Shown here in pieces: positions 32,333-41,750 of a stretch of 64,000 nucleotides of DNA. The number at the start of each line of letters is the position of its first letter. The first letter of the stretch is position 1. Both the position numbers and the translations under genes were made by a program. The notes beneath the pieces are model-generated. The model saw only the letters and a list, made by a program, of their open reading frames with translations. It ran no database searches and had not been told where the DNA came from. The stretch is from Aalborgiella sp043769295 (lineage in GTDB: Bacteria > Pseudomonadota > Gammaproteobacteria > Burkholderiales > Burkholderiaceae_C), in the NCBI GenBank assembly GCA_043769295.1, contig JAYVJL010000029.1, positions 1 to 64,000 of the forward strand, read 5' to 3'.

Positions 32333-34486
32333 ATGTCTGAACAACACAAACCAGTACAGAGCGATAAAGGGACGCAAACCCCTATCCGTATCATGCAGAT
32401 GGATTGCCCCACCGAAGAAGGTTTGTTGCGAAAAAAACTGGGTGGCATGGCGGGGGTTTCCGGGATGGAATTCAATTTGATGCAGCGTGTGCTGACGGTG
32501 ACGCACGCGCCTGCTGCCCTGGAACCGATTCTTGAAGCGGTCCGCTCCCTGGGTTTCACGCCAGAGTTGGCAAACGATACATCCGCAGAGACTGAACCTA
32601 CCCCCGAACCTGCGAAACCTTGGTGGCCGTTGGCACTGGCCGGACTGGCGGCCATCGCGTCTGAGGCCGCACATTGGGCTGGTTTGCCGACATGGGTGGC
32701 CGCTTTACTTGCGGTAGCCGCGGTCTTGGGGTGTGGCATCACCACGTACAAGAAGGGCTGGATTGCCATTCGTAACGGTAACCTCAACATCAACGCCTTG
32801 ATGAGTATCGCCGTGACGGGCGCGCTCTTGCTCGGACAATGGCCTGAAGCGGCTATGGTGATGGTGCTGTTCACCGTGGCGGAATTGATCGAAGCCAAAT
32901 CGCTGGACCGGGCGCGCCATGCCATCAAAGGCTTAATGCAGTTGACCCCTGAGCGCGCCACGGTTCTGAAGGAGGACGATGTTTGGCTTGAGGTGGCCGC
33001 CAAGTTGGTTCGCGTGGGTCAGCGTGTTCGCATTAAACCGGGTGAACGCATCGCACTGGATGGCAAGATCGTCAAAGGTCGCTCTACCATCAACCAGGCG
33101 CCTATCACCGGTGAGAGTCTGCCGATAGAAAAAGTCGAAGGCGATCCCGTTTTTGCGGGAACCATCAACGAATCAGGCTCTTTCGAGTACACCGTGACGG
33201 CTGCAGCGGGGCATAGCACCCTGGCGCGCATTATCCATGCCGTGGAAGAAGCACAAGGCGCGCGGGCACCCTCCCAGCGATTTGTGGATCAATTTGCACG
33301 TATTTACACCCCGGTGGTCTTCGCGCTTGCGCTGGCTGTTGCCGTGGTGCCGCCACTGCTGTTGGGGGGCGACTGGTTCACCTGGATATACAAAGCACTC
33401 GTTTTGTTGGTTATTGCTTGCCCTTGTGCGCTGGTAATTTCAACCCCTGTCACCATTGTCAGTGGCCTGGCTGCCGCTGCGCGCCAGGGTATCCTGGTCA
33501 AAGGAGGTGTTTATCTGGAAGAGGGCCGCAAGCTGGCATGGCTGGCGCTCGACAAAACCGGCACGATCACCCATGGTAAACCCGCCCAGACAGATTTCAT
33601 GGTGTTGAACGGTTGGAATGATACTGAAGTCCGCAGTCTGGCCGCCAGTCTGGCAGGTCGTTCGGACCATCCCGTCTCGCGTGCGCTGACGGAAGCCGCC
33701 AAACGGGACGGGATTACCTTGCGTCCGGTGGAGGGTTTTGAGGCACTGGCTGGGCGCGGTACCAAAGGGATCATCGATGGCAAGCTGTACTACCTGGGCA
33801 ATCACCGCCTGATCCATGAGCAAGGCCGATGCTCTGACGAACTGGAAGTTCGTTTGACAGCCCTGGAAGAGGAAGGCAAGACCGTTATTTTGCTGACCGA
33901 TGAACAGCGCGTGCATGGTTTGTTCGCCGTGGCTGATACGGTCAAAGACAGCAGCCGCCAAGCAATTGCAGAGCTGCACGCGTTGGGCATCAAGACCATC
34001 ATGCTGACGGGTGACAATGCCCATACAGCCAAGGCCATTGCAGCGCAGGTGGGTATTGACGAAGCCCGTGGCGATTTGCTGCCTGAAGACAAACTCAAAG
34101 CGATTGAAAGCAAGCTCGGCAAAGATGGCGCGGTGGGCATGGTGGGTGACGGCATCAACGATGCGCCAGCCTTGGCACGTTCCGATATCGGCTTTGCGAT
34201 GGGTGCTGCAGGGACGGGTACAGCGATTGAAACCGCCGATGTGGCGCTGATGGATGATGATCTACGTAAATTGCCACGCTTTGTACGCCTGTCGCGCAAG
34301 ACCCACGCCTTGCTGATTCAAAACATTGTGCTGGCACTGGGTATCAAGGCCGTGTTTCTCGTGTTGACATTGATGGGCACGGGCACCATGTGGATGGCTG
34401 TGTTTGCCGATGTGGGGGCGAGTTTGCTGGTGGTTGGCAATGGGCTGCGTTTGTTGCGAACAAACGACGTGGCGCGCGGGCAATGA
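32333..34486 (+). CDS. cadA: P1B-type Cd/Zn/Pb-exporting ATPase
   Basis: Pumps divalent soft metals out of the cytoplasm. The 717-residue protein has an N-terminal metal-binding-like domain with IRIMQMDCPTEEG (C25), membrane helices, the A-domain TGES in APITGESLPIEK, the intramembrane CPC motif VIACPCALVIS, the phosphorylation site DKTGTITHGK, and the hinge MVGDGINDAPAL. Its CPC site and pairing with CadR indicate Cd/Pb/Zn rather than Cu. The ATG at 32333 is chosen over one at 32294 that would overlap the promoter. No lspA-like or other resistance gene follows. Confidence 0.95.
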   Translation: MSEQHKPVQSDKGTQTPIRIMQMDCPTEEGLLRKKLGGMAGVSGMEFNLMQRVLTVTHAPAALEPILEAVRSLGFTPELANDTSAETEPTPEPAKPWWPLALAGLAAIASEAAHWAGLPTWVAALLAVAAVLGCGITTYKKGWIAIRNGNLNINALMSIAVTGALLLGQWPEAAMVMVLFTVAELIEAKSLDRARHAIKGLMQLTPERATVLKEDDVWLEVAAKLVRVGQRVRIKPGERIALDGKIVKGRSTINQAPITGESLPIEKVEGDPVFAGTINESGSFEYTVTAAAGHSTLARIIHAVEEAQGARAPSQRFVDQFARIYTPVVFALALAVAVVPPLLLGGDWFTWIYKALVLLVIACPCALVISTPVTIVSGLAAAARQGILVKGGVYLEEGRKLAWLALDKTGTITHGKPAQTDFMVLNGWNDTEVRSLAASLAGRSDHPVSRALTEAAKRDGITLRPVEGFEALAGRGTKGIIDGKLYYLGNHRLIHEQGRCSDELEVRLTALEEEGKTVILLTDEQRVHGLFAVADTVKDSSRQAIAELHALGIKTIMLTGDNAHTAKAIAAQVGIDEARGDLLPEDKLKAIESKLGKDGAVGMVGDGINDAPALARSDIGFAMGAAGTGTAIETADVALMDDDLRKLPRFVRLSRKTHALLIQNIVLALGIKAVFLVLTLMGTGTMWMAVFADVGASLLVVGNGLRLLRTNDVARGQ

Positions 34487-34695
34487 CACGCCTGATCAAT
34501 CCAGGTCACTGCCAGCCATACGCATGTCATCGGATATGCACAGTTCGCGACATTTCCGAATCTCATCGCATACACCCTCTCTACCCGAACGCCCAAGTTG
34601 GGCTGAGTACGTTTGCATGCGTCGCGTTTAGCTTGGAAGCCAGTAACGGATAATTCCACGCTGGTGCTGAATTACTGAACTCCCCCCAAAACCAC

Positions 34696-35298
34696 ATGCC
34701 TTTCATTTACCTCGCCTCCCAAAGCCCGCGCCGCAGCCAGCTGCTGGACCAGATCGGCATCGCGCATCAGATCTTGGTGGCAGACGCAACGGAAGACGCG
34801 GAATCCCTTGAAGTGGCGCTTAAAAACGAAGCGCCTTTGACGTATGTGACGCGGGTCACAAACTTGAAGCTGGACGCTGCCGTGGCCCGGATGAAGCTGC
34901 GCGGTTTGCCGCTGGCACCGGTGCTGTGCGCGGACACCACAGTGGCGATGGGACGAGTTTTGTACGGCAAACCGGAGTCTGAGCGCGATGCTGCGCGGAT
35001 GCTGGCAGAGTTGTCGGGGTCGACCCATCGGGTGCTGACCTCTGTGGCTGTGGCCTATGGTGCGCAGGGTAAAAAACGCCTGCAGGCGGTGAGCGAGTCC
35101 AAAGTCACGTTTGCCAAGTTGAGCAAAGCCCAGATCGACCGCTACATCGCCACCGGTGAGCCCCTGGGCAAGGCGGGGAGCTACGCGGTGCAGGGCAGGG
35201 CGGCGACGTTTATCGCAAAAATCAGCGGCAGTTATTCGGGCATCATGGGTTTGCCGATGTTTGAAACAGCGCAATTGCTCGGTAAACTTGGTCTTTAA
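34696..35298 (+). CDS. maf: Maf family nucleotide pyrophosphatase
   Basis: A 200-residue Maf protein, a house-cleaning hydrolase for non-canonical nucleoside triphosphates. IYLASQSPRRSQLLDQIGI (residues 4-22) is the family N-terminal loop. CADTTVAMGRVLYGKPES and GEPLGKAGSYAVQGRAATFI contain the catalytic Asp and Lys contacts, and SYSGIMGLPMFET is the C-terminal signature. It is the first gene after the cadR-cadA insertion and precedes rng by 27 bp. The 210 bp between cadA and maf hold nothing I recognise. Confidence 0.93.
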   Translation: MPFIYLASQSPRRSQLLDQIGIAHQILVADATEDAESLEVALKNEAPLTYVTRVTNLKLDAAVARMKLRGLPLAPVLCADTTVAMGRVLYGKPESERDAARMLAELSGSTHRVLTSVAVAYGAQGKKRLQAVSESKVTFAKLSKAQIDRYIATGEPLGKAGSYAVQGRAATFIAKISGSYSGIMGLPMFETAQLLGKLGL

Positions 35299-35325
35299 AT
35301 CCCCAGCCTCGCGTAACATCGCTGC

Positions 35326-36864
35326 ATGCAACAAGAAATTTTAATCAACTGGTCGCCGCAGGAAACCCGTGTTGCTGTGGTCGAAAACGGCGCGGTGCAG
35401 GAGTTGCATGTCGAGCGCAGTCTGGAGCGCGGTTTGGTCGGTAACGTGTATCTGGGCAAAGTGGCGCGGGTGCTGCCGGGCATGCAGTCGGCGTTTATCG
35501 ACATCGGGCTGGAGCGCGCGGCGTTTTTGCATGTGGCGGATCTGGTGAGCAGCATCAACTTGCGCCATGCGGACAACGACGAATCTGCCGATAAATCTGG
35601 CGACAAAGCACAGCCAAGCCTGCTGCCCATTGAAAAACAGGTGTTTGAAGGCCAGACGCTGGTTGTGCAGGTGATTAAGGAGCCGATGGGCACCAAGGGC
35701 GCGCGACTGTCCACGCAGATCAGCCTATCGGGCCGCTTGCTGGTGTTTTTGCCGCAGGACAGGCACATTGGCGTGTCGCAAAAAATCCCGATGGAGCAGC
35801 GCAAGAAGCTGCGCAAGCGGCTGCAGGTCTTGGCGTCAGCGGCGGCAGAGGCAGAAAACGCATCAGTCAATGCATCGGTTTTAAACGTAGGCGGCTACAT
35901 TTTGCGCACGAATGCAGAAGAAGCCGAAGACGCCGAGCTGGCAGACGACATCAGCTACCTGCGCAAAACCTGGGTGCGTATTCAGGATGCCGCCAAGCGC
36001 CTGCCGCCCAAATCGGTGCTGCACCAGGATTTGAACCTGCTGCAACGGGTGATGCGCGATCTGGTGAGCGACACCACGCAGCTGATCCGGCTGGACTCGC
36101 AGCTTCAGTATGAAAAATTGATAGCATTTGGCAAAGAATTCATGCCCGCTGCAGCCGAAAAACTGCAACATTACAAAGGCGAACGGCCGATTTTTGATTT
36201 GTTCAATATCGACGACGAAATCGCCAAAGCGCTGGGCGCACGGGTTGATTTGAAGTCGGGTGGTTATTTGATCGTCGATCAAACCGAGGCCATGACCACA
36301 GTGGACGTCAACACCGGCGGCTACGTGGGTGCGCGTAATTTTGACGATACGATTTTCAAGACCAATCTAGAGGCGGCTGGCGCGATTGCGCGGCAACTGC
36401 GCTTGCGCAACCTGGGCGGCATCATCGTGGTGGATTTCATCGACATGACGCGCCCCGACCACCGCGCCGCTGTGCTGGAAGAGTTCAGAAAACAACTCGC
36501 CAGAGACCGCGTGAAGACGTCCAGCAGTGATTTCTCGGCACTCGGCTTGGTGGAAATGACCCGCAAGCGCACCCGTGAGTCGCTGGCGCATGTGCTGTGC
36601 GAGCCATGCGCCGTGTGCGCTGGCAAAGGCATCGTCAAAACCCCGCGCAGCGTGGCCTACGATATTTTGCGGGAGATTTTGCGCGAAGCACGGCAGTTCA
36701 ACCCGCGTGAGTTCCGCATCATCGCCGCACCCAAAGTCATCGAGCTGTTTTTGGACGAAGAAAGCCAGCATTTGGCTGAATTGAGCGACTTCATCGCCAA
36801 ACCGATCTCCCTGCAAAGCGAAAACTCGGCGGGGCAAGAGCAATACGATGTTGTCCTCCTTTAA
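35326..36864 (+). CDS. rng: Ribonuclease G
   Basis: Single-strand endoribonuclease that processes 16S rRNA 5' ends and decays mRNA. The 512-residue protein has an N-terminal S1 domain (residues 35-125, GNVYLGKVARVLPGMQSAFIDIG), the DNase-I-like catalytic part with TTVDVNTGGYVG and IIVVDFIDM supplying the magnesium-binding Asp residues, and the zinc-link variant CEPCAVCAGKG. A degenerate match to the 46-bp repeat (36109-36154) encodes KLIAFGKEFMPA. The 3' end overlaps the polysaccharide deacetylase gene by 17 nt. Confidence 0.95.
   Translation: MQQEILINWSPQETRVAVVENGAVQELHVERSLERGLVGNVYLGKVARVLPGMQSAFIDIGLERAAFLHVADLVSSINLRHADNDESADKSGDKAQPSLLPIEKQVFEGQTLVVQVIKEPMGTKGARLSTQISLSGRLLVFLPQDRHIGVSQKIPMEQRKKLRKRLQVLASAAAEAENASVNASVLNVGGYILRTNAEEAEDAELADDISYLRKTWVRIQDAAKRLPPKSVLHQDLNLLQRVMRDLVSDTTQLIRLDSQLQYEKLIAFGKEFMPAAAEKLQHYKGERPIFDLFNIDDEIAKALGARVDLKSGGYLIVDQTEAMTTVDVNTGGYVGARNFDDTIFKTNLEAAGAIARQLRLRNLGGIIVVDFIDMTRPDHRAAVLEEFRKQLARDRVKTSSSDFSALGLVEMTRKRTRESLAHVLCEPCAVCAGKGIVKTPRSVAYDILREILREARQFNPREFRIIAAPKVIELFLDEESQHLAELSDFIAKPISLQSENSAGQEQYDVVLL
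36109..36154 (+). repeat. Degenerate match to the 46-bp repeat (inside rng)
   Basis: TATGAAAAATTGATAGC arm, GGCAAAGAAT core and ATGCCCGCTGCAG end have the right spacing but many changes. It may be coincidence. Confidence 0.35.
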
Positions 36865-37597
36865 GTCTGCGAACACGGCCGCCATACCGATTCTGGTGTA
36901 CCACCAAATCGACGCCGCGCCTCCGAAAGGTGCGCCGTTTCGCAGTTTGTATGTCTCGCCCACTGCGTTTGCGCGGCAAATGGCGTTTTTGAAGCGGCTG
37001 GGTTACACCGGCTTGTCGATGACGGATCTGCTGCCGTATTTGAGTGGCGAGAAAAAGGGTAAGGTTGTTGGCATCACTTTTGATGACGGTTACCTCAATA
37101 ATTTGACGCACGCTTTGCCGGTGCTGCAAAAAAATGGTTTCACATCGACCTGTTATGTGGTGGACGGTCTGCTTGGGCAAACCAACAGTTGGGACATGGG
37201 CCAGGGCATCGCCCAAACGCCGTTGATGACGGCTGAGCAGCTGGTGCAGTGGCAGGCCGGCGGGCAAGAGGTGGGGGCGCACACGCAGCAACATGTGGAT
37301 TTGCTGGCAGTGACTGAGCTTGCCGCCTGGGCGCAAATTGCCAAGTCCAAACCCGCGCTGGAAGCCGTGCTGCACCAACCGGTGAACCACTTTTGCTACC
37401 CGTTTGGCAAGTTTGACAGCCGCCACGAAACCATGGCGAAGCAAGCCGGCTACACCACGGCAACCACGACAGCTCGCGGGCGCGTGCATGCAGGCGCTGA
37501 CATGATGACGCTGCCGCGCGTGCCCATGCTGCGCAGCACCTCGCTGCCGGTGCTGTGGCTGAAAGTGGCGACAGGGTATGAAGACCGCACCCGCTGA
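36848..37597 (+). CDS. Polysaccharide deacetylase (NodB domain)
   Basis: A 249-residue carbohydrate esterase family 4 protein, expected to remove N-acetyl or similar groups from a polysaccharide or lipid-linked sugar. The NodB motifs are visible as ITFDDGY (D79, D80) and GAHTQQH (H145, H149), the metal-binding triad, then FCYPFGKFD. No signal peptide is obvious, so a cytoplasmic or membrane-associated substrate is possible. It overlaps rng by 17 nt and is followed 15 bp later by a glycosyltransferase gene; together they suggest a role in glycan assembly. Confidence 0.85.
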   Translation: MLSSFKSANTAAIPILVYHQIDAAPPKGAPFRSLYVSPTAFARQMAFLKRLGYTGLSMTDLLPYLSGEKKGKVVGITFDDGYLNNLTHALPVLQKNGFTSTCYVVDGLLGQTNSWDMGQGIAQTPLMTAEQLVQWQAGGQEVGAHTQQHVDLLAVTELAAWAQIAKSKPALEAVLHQPVNHFCYPFGKFDSRHETMAKQAGYTTATTTARGRVHAGADMMTLPRVPMLRSTSLPVLWLKVATGYEDRTR

Positions 37598-37612
37598 AGT
37601 CGTGAAGAAGCC

Positions 37613-38806
37613 GTGAATTCACCCGAACTTCCGACATTGCCCAAATTGCCTAAATTACGCATCGCCGTCCTCAACCGCATCTTTTCACCCCAAGGTGGCG
37701 GGGCAGAGCGCTATTCCATTGCTTTAGTGGAACAACTGGCTGGTGGGCACGAGATGCACGTTTTCGCCCAGGACATCTCCCCCAGCTTGATCGCCCAATG
37801 GCCGCAGGTGCGCTTTCACAAAGTTTCCGCGCCGCTGCGCAAGTCGCGCTGGTTGAACCAGCTGTGGTACGCCACTGTCACGTGGTGGGCGACCCGCAAA
37901 GGCTCAGGAGCGGGTTTTGACGTCGTCCATTCGCATGAAAACACCTGGCATGGGCAGGTGCAAACCGTGCACGTGCTGCCGATCAAACACAATTTGTTCA
38001 ACGGTAAAACCGGCTGGCGCAGGGCGGCAACATGGCTGAACGTGTTGACCAGCCCGCGTTTGCTGGCGTATCTGGCTTTGGAGCGCGGCCGGTTTGCAGT
38101 GCAACCGAATCGCCATATCGTGCTGACCTCGCCCAGTTTGCTGGCGATTTTTAAGTCAACTTATCCGGCTTGCGCAAACACTCTATCCGTCATCACCCCC
38201 GGTGTGGGTAAAGTCGATTTCAGCTTCGACAAAGCCGCCGCCAAGCAAGCACTTGGCCTGCCAGCGCAGGGCTGGATGATTGCCTTTGTGGGAAATGACT
38301 ATGAGAAAAAGGGTTTGCCAACCTTGTTGCAGGCGCTGAAGACCTTGCCAGAGCACGTCAATCTGGCCGTGGTGGGAAATCAGGCTCAAATGCCTGTTTA
38401 TCAAAAACTGGCGAACCAGCTCGGGTTGGAGTCCCGTGTTCGGTTTTTAGGTGCGGTAGCCGACGTTTCTAATGTCTACCAAGCCGCTGACTGCTTGGCC
38501 CACCCCACCCGCGAAGACACCTTCGCCATGGTCGTGCTCGAAGCCCTGTCCTACGGCCTGCCCACCGTGGTCAGCCAGGCGCGCTACTGCGGCATTGCGG
38601 GTTTGTTGACAGATGGGCAAAACGCGTTGATGCTGGATGACCCCAAAGACGCCGCAGCTTTGGCGGCCTTGCTGCGCCGCATTTTGGATGATACGGACCT
38701 GCGCGCCAACTTGAGCCGCCAAGCGCTGGCATTTGCAGACGGCTACGCGTGGGAGGCTATTGCGCGGCAGCAGGAGGCGATGTATCTGGACATTGCTGGG
38801 AAGTAG
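37613..38806 (+). CDS. Family 4 glycosyltransferase
   Basis: A 397-residue GT-B fold glycosyltransferase. The N-terminal domain contains RIAVLNRIFSPQGGGAERYS (acceptor side), and the C-terminal domain has MIAFVGNDYEKKGL, RVRFLGAVADVSNVYQAADC and the donor-binding EDTFAMVVLEALSYGLPTVVS. It probably extends LPS core or O-antigen. The start is a GTG at 37613. A copy of the 46-bp repeat (38829-38874) lies just after the stop, in the gap to the HNH gene on the opposite strand. Confidence 0.88.
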   Translation: MNSPELPTLPKLPKLRIAVLNRIFSPQGGGAERYSIALVEQLAGGHEMHVFAQDISPSLIAQWPQVRFHKVSAPLRKSRWLNQLWYATVTWWATRKGSGAGFDVVHSHENTWHGQVQTVHVLPIKHNLFNGKTGWRRAATWLNVLTSPRLLAYLALERGRFAVQPNRHIVLTSPSLLAIFKSTYPACANTLSVITPGVGKVDFSFDKAAAKQALGLPAQGWMIAFVGNDYEKKGLPTLLQALKTLPEHVNLAVVGNQAQMPVYQKLANQLGLESRVRFLGAVADVSNVYQAADCLAHPTREDTFAMVVLEALSYGLPTVVSQARYCGIAGLLTDGQNALMLDDPKDAAALAALLRRILDDTDLRANLSRQALAFADGYAWEAIARQQEAMYLDIAGK

Positions 38807-38828
38807 CGATTTAGAGGGGGTAAATTGG

Positions 38829-38874
38829 TTGTAGCCGGCGTATTTATTGATTGAGTTGCTACTGAATTTATAGT
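38829..38874 (-). repeat. 46-bp dispersed repeat, copy 8 (glycosyltransferase-HNH gap)
   Basis: Plus strand reads TTGTAGCCGGCGT, ATTTATTGATT and an arm GCTACTGAATTTATAGT, between two convergent genes. Confidence 0.85.
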
Positions 38875-38893
38875 GAAATCAGCGGCAATGAAT

Positions 38894-39565
38894 TCAAAAA
38901 ACGTTGCTTTTACCGAGGTTGCACTTTAAACAGAGAGTTCGTAGATTCTCAATAACAGTTTCACCACCTTTGCTCCAAGCCAAAATGTGATCAATATGAA
39001 GCTCTGTACCGAGCGTTGTTGCGGGGCTTGCTCCGCAGCTGCAACATGTGAATCGATCACGCACAAGTATTTTAAAACGTAGACGGAGTGATGGATCTCT
39101 TCCCGTTCTCGAACGCTGTTCTGATTCAATAACTGCAGGGCTTGTGTTGTTGCTAACTTCAGATGCATTCGCCCAATCAACAAAGGCTTCAAGTGCACCA
39201 GTCCATGAAAGGAATCGTCTTTGATATGGCGATTGCGATATGACTGACGGTGATTGCGCGAGTTCTGAACGTCTAGGTTGACGCCCGTAGTGCTGCCAAA
39301 GGGTCAAGATATTTGAGAAAAGGCGTTCGTCAGAATATTCAACTTCATTGGATATCTCCAAACCAGCCGCTGTAAGAGCCTTATTCCAAGTTCCGAAGCG
39401 ACGAGCTAAGTTCCGTCCATCGAATTGTCCATGTTGTTCATAGAGGGGTTGGCTTACCTTGCGTGTAAACATTAGTTCTGCGACACGCTTCAAATCTTCA
39501 AGCAACTCAGCTTCGCTAACTGGAGTACCTCGACCGCGAGAAATTTGAAATTGTGAGGAGGTCAT
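38894..39565 (-). CDS. HNH endonuclease with N-terminal HNH-associated repeats
   Basis: A 223-residue protein. Two repeats of about 50 residues, each ending with a W-x-x-A-L element (TWNKALTAAGLEI near 80; SWTGALEAFVDWA near 132), match the homing-endonuclease-associated repeat thought to bind DNA. The C-terminus is an HNH nuclease: CCSCG (zinc), LHIDHILAWSKGG (catalytic His), ENLRTLCLKCNLGK (Asn and second zinc pair). It stands alone between two unrelated genes. It may be a solitary homing-type or defence nuclease; neither a cognate methylase nor an intron boundary is visible. Confidence 0.82.
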   Translation of the reverse strand: MTSSQFQISRGRGTPVSEAELLEDLKRVAELMFTRKVSQPLYEQHGQFDGRNLARRFGTWNKALTAAGLEISNEVEYSDERLFSNILTLWQHYGRQPRRSELAQSPSVISQSPYQRRFLSWTGALEAFVDWANASEVSNNTSPAVIESEQRSRTGRDPSLRLRFKILVRDRFTCCSCGASPATTLGTELHIDHILAWSKGGETVIENLRTLCLKCNLGKSNVF

Positions 39566-39895
39566 TTTGCTTGTAACTTGTTGATATTAATAATGATTTA
39601 ATTTTATTATGGTCAATATGGAAAATGAAACTGACAGCTTCGCATAGCACTTAATGTACCAAACCACTCCCGCAAGGCGAATGAATGCGGGCAGGTTGCA
39701 CAAAACCGCAGCAAGGCGCGGAGCTAACGGTGGGTAAACCAAGGCGGTGGTGCGTGTTTGCGGAGACTTTTTTGCAGCGTGTCCGCGTTCGTTTGCCCAG
39801 TGAGGCTCTCAGATAGAAAAAAGAAGGTCAAATATGCCTCTAGCCGGCGTATTTATTGCCTATCTAGCTATTAAAATCATAGTGAATATGAGTTT
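39566..39895. other. 330-bp gap between the HNH and msbA genes
   Basis: No gene is supported. The segment carries a copy of the 46-bp repeat at 39838-39883. Minus-strand bases from about 39853 down to 39724 form an open, startless frame that ends SLRKHAPPPWFTHR before TAG. This is protein-like in composition but matches no family I know. It may be the 3' remnant of a lost gene, with the repeat marking the break. Confidence 0.45.
39838..39883 (-). repeat. 46-bp dispersed repeat, copy 9 (HNH-msbA gap)
   Basis: Plus strand reads CTCTAGCCGGCGT, then ATTTATTGCCTATCTA and the arm GCTATTAAAATCATAGT. It ends 12 bp from the msbA stop. Confidence 0.9.
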
Positions 39896-41662
39896 TTAGG
39901 AACTATGCAAACCCAGCCGATACAACCGTGCATACGCCCCATCAGCCGCCAGCAACTCGGCATGGTTGCCAATCTCCAAAATCCGGCCTGCGCCCATGAC
40001 GACGATGCGGTTGGCGTGTTCTACGGTGGACAGGCGGTGGGCGATGACGAGGGTGGTGCGGCCTTGCATGAGGGTTTGCAGGGCTTCTTGCACGGCGCGT
40101 TCGGATTCGGCGTCCAGGGCGGAGGTGGCTTCGTCCAGAATCAAAATCGGGGCGTCTTTGTAAAGGGCACGGGCGATGGCGAGGCGCTGGCGCTGGCCGC
40201 CTGAGAGCTGCACGGCGTTGTGGCCGACAGTGGCGTCTATGCCCAGGGGCAGGTCGCGGATGAACTCGCCCAGGCGGGCGGCTTGCAGGCAGCGGGTGAC
40301 GCGGTCGCGGTCGATCTCGTTGACGGGCTGGCCGAGCGCGACGTTGCTGGCGATGCTGTCGTTCAGCATGACGACGTGCTGGCTGACGAGGGAGAACTGG
40401 CTGCGCAGGGAGGTCAAATCCCAATCCTTCAGCGGCATCCCATCCAGTGTGATGTCGCCAGATGTGGGTTCCAAAAACCGGGGCAGCAGGTTGACGAGGG
40501 TGGTTTTGCCTGAGCCGGAGGCGCCCACCAGTGCGACGGTTTCGCCATGGGAGATGGTGAGGGAGAGCTTGTCGACAGCCAAACCGGCGTCTGTGTTGTA
40601 ACTGACCGACGTGTCTTCGAACTGAATTAATCCATCGGCACGGGGTTTGCTGAAGTTGCCGGATGGCTCGCTGTCAGTGTGTTCGAGCAGGTCAAAACCG
40701 CGCTCCAGCGCCGCCAGGCCACGGGTGATGGGGTTGGCGATTTCAGACAGATGTTTGATGGGGGCCACCAACAAGAGCATGGCGGTGACGAAAGCGGTGA
40801 ATTCGCCCACGGTGGTACCGCCGTCAGCGCTTTGTATCAAAGCAACGGTGATGACGGCGGACAAGGCCACGGCGGCGAGCATCTGGGTCAGCGGCTTCAT
40901 GGCGGCTGACGCTGCGGTGGTTTTCATGGACAGGCCGCGCAGGCGATCGCTGATGCCTTCAAAACGTGCAGCTTGCGAGTTTTGGGCGGAATGCAGCCGG
41001 ATGTCGCGGTGGGCAAGGACGTTTTCTTCCACCACGTAGGCCAGCGCGTCGGTGGCGGTTTGGCTGGATTTGGACAGGGCGTAGAGCTTTTTCGACAGCC
41101 GCGTCATGATGAAGGCAACCGCTGGCAGCAGCACGGCGACGATGGTGGTGAGTTGCCAGTTGAGGTACAGCAGGTAGCCGACCAGCGCGATCAGGGTGAC
41201 GGCATCGCGCACCAAGGCCATGATGGAGTTGACCAGCAGGGTCGAGCCGTTGTGGACTTCATAAACGACGGTGTTGGCCAGTTCACTGGAGGACTGGTTG
41301 GCGAAGAGGACGAATTTGGCGTTCAACAACTTGCCAAACATGGCTTGGCGCAGGTGGCTGAGGCCCTTGGCGGTGACTTTGGTGACGGCCATTTCGGCCA
41401 CAAACCCGGCTACACCACGGATGCCGAACAGGGCGATGAGGGTGACGGGAATGATCCACAACTCGATTCGGCCTTTTTGGAAGCCACGGTCAAGTAGCGG
41501 TCGCAGGGCGGCGGGGATGAGCGGCTCGGTGCAGGCGGCTAGAGCCGTGGCCAGAAAAACGATTAGCCAGGCGCTTTTGGGGTAGCCAAAATAAGGAATC
41601 AGGCGGGCGAAGCGCTGGCGCAGGGATTTTGGCGGGGTTTTAGAAAATGTAGAGGTAGCCAA
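39896..41662 (-). CDS. msbA: MsbA-type lipid A/ lipid-exporting ABC transporter
   Basis: Flips lipid-A-core across the inner membrane. The protein has six transmembrane helices and a C-terminal ATPase with Walker A LVGASGSGKTTLV, signature VQLSGGQRQRLA, Walker B PILILDEATSALD and the H-loop VIAHRLST. The frame is open up to 41908, but the upstream codons overlap the divergent O-antigen ligase start and are unlike the family. I place the start near 41662 (TTG) for about 588 residues; this is uncertain. It is divergent from the O-antigen ligase gene. Confidence 0.85.
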   Translation of the reverse strand: MATSTFSKTPPKSLRQRFARLIPYFGYPKSAWLIVFLATALAACTEPLIPAALRPLLDRGFQKGRIELWIIPVTLIALFGIRGVAGFVAEMAVTKVTAKGLSHLRQAMFGKLLNAKFVLFANQSSSELANTVVYEVHNGSTLLVNSIMALVRDAVTLIALVGYLLYLNWQLTTIVAVLLPAVAFIMTRLSKKLYALSKSSQTATDALAYVVEENVLAHRDIRLHSAQNSQAARFEGISDRLRGLSMKTTAASAAMKPLTQMLAAVALSAVITVALIQSADGGTTVGEFTAFVTAMLLLVAPIKHLSEIANPITRGLAALERGFDLLEHTDSEPSGNFSKPRADGLIQFEDTSVSYNTDAGLAVDKLSLTISHGETVALVGASGSGKTTLVNLLPRFLEPTSGDITLDGMPLKDWDLTSLRSQFSLVSQHVVMLNDSIASNVALGQPVNEIDRDRVTRCLQAARLGEFIRDLPLGIDATVGHNAVQLSGGQRQRLAIARALYKDAPILILDEATSALDAESERAVQEALQTLMQGRTTLVIAHRLSTVEHANRIVVMGAGRILEIGNHAELLAADGAYARLYRLGLHSS

Positions 41663-41750
41663 GAGGGTCGCCAGATGAGAGAAGTTTTGACAGAAATTTG
41701 GGTGATTGCAGGGAAGTGTTACAGCTTCAAGTGCCTGTATTATCAGACAG

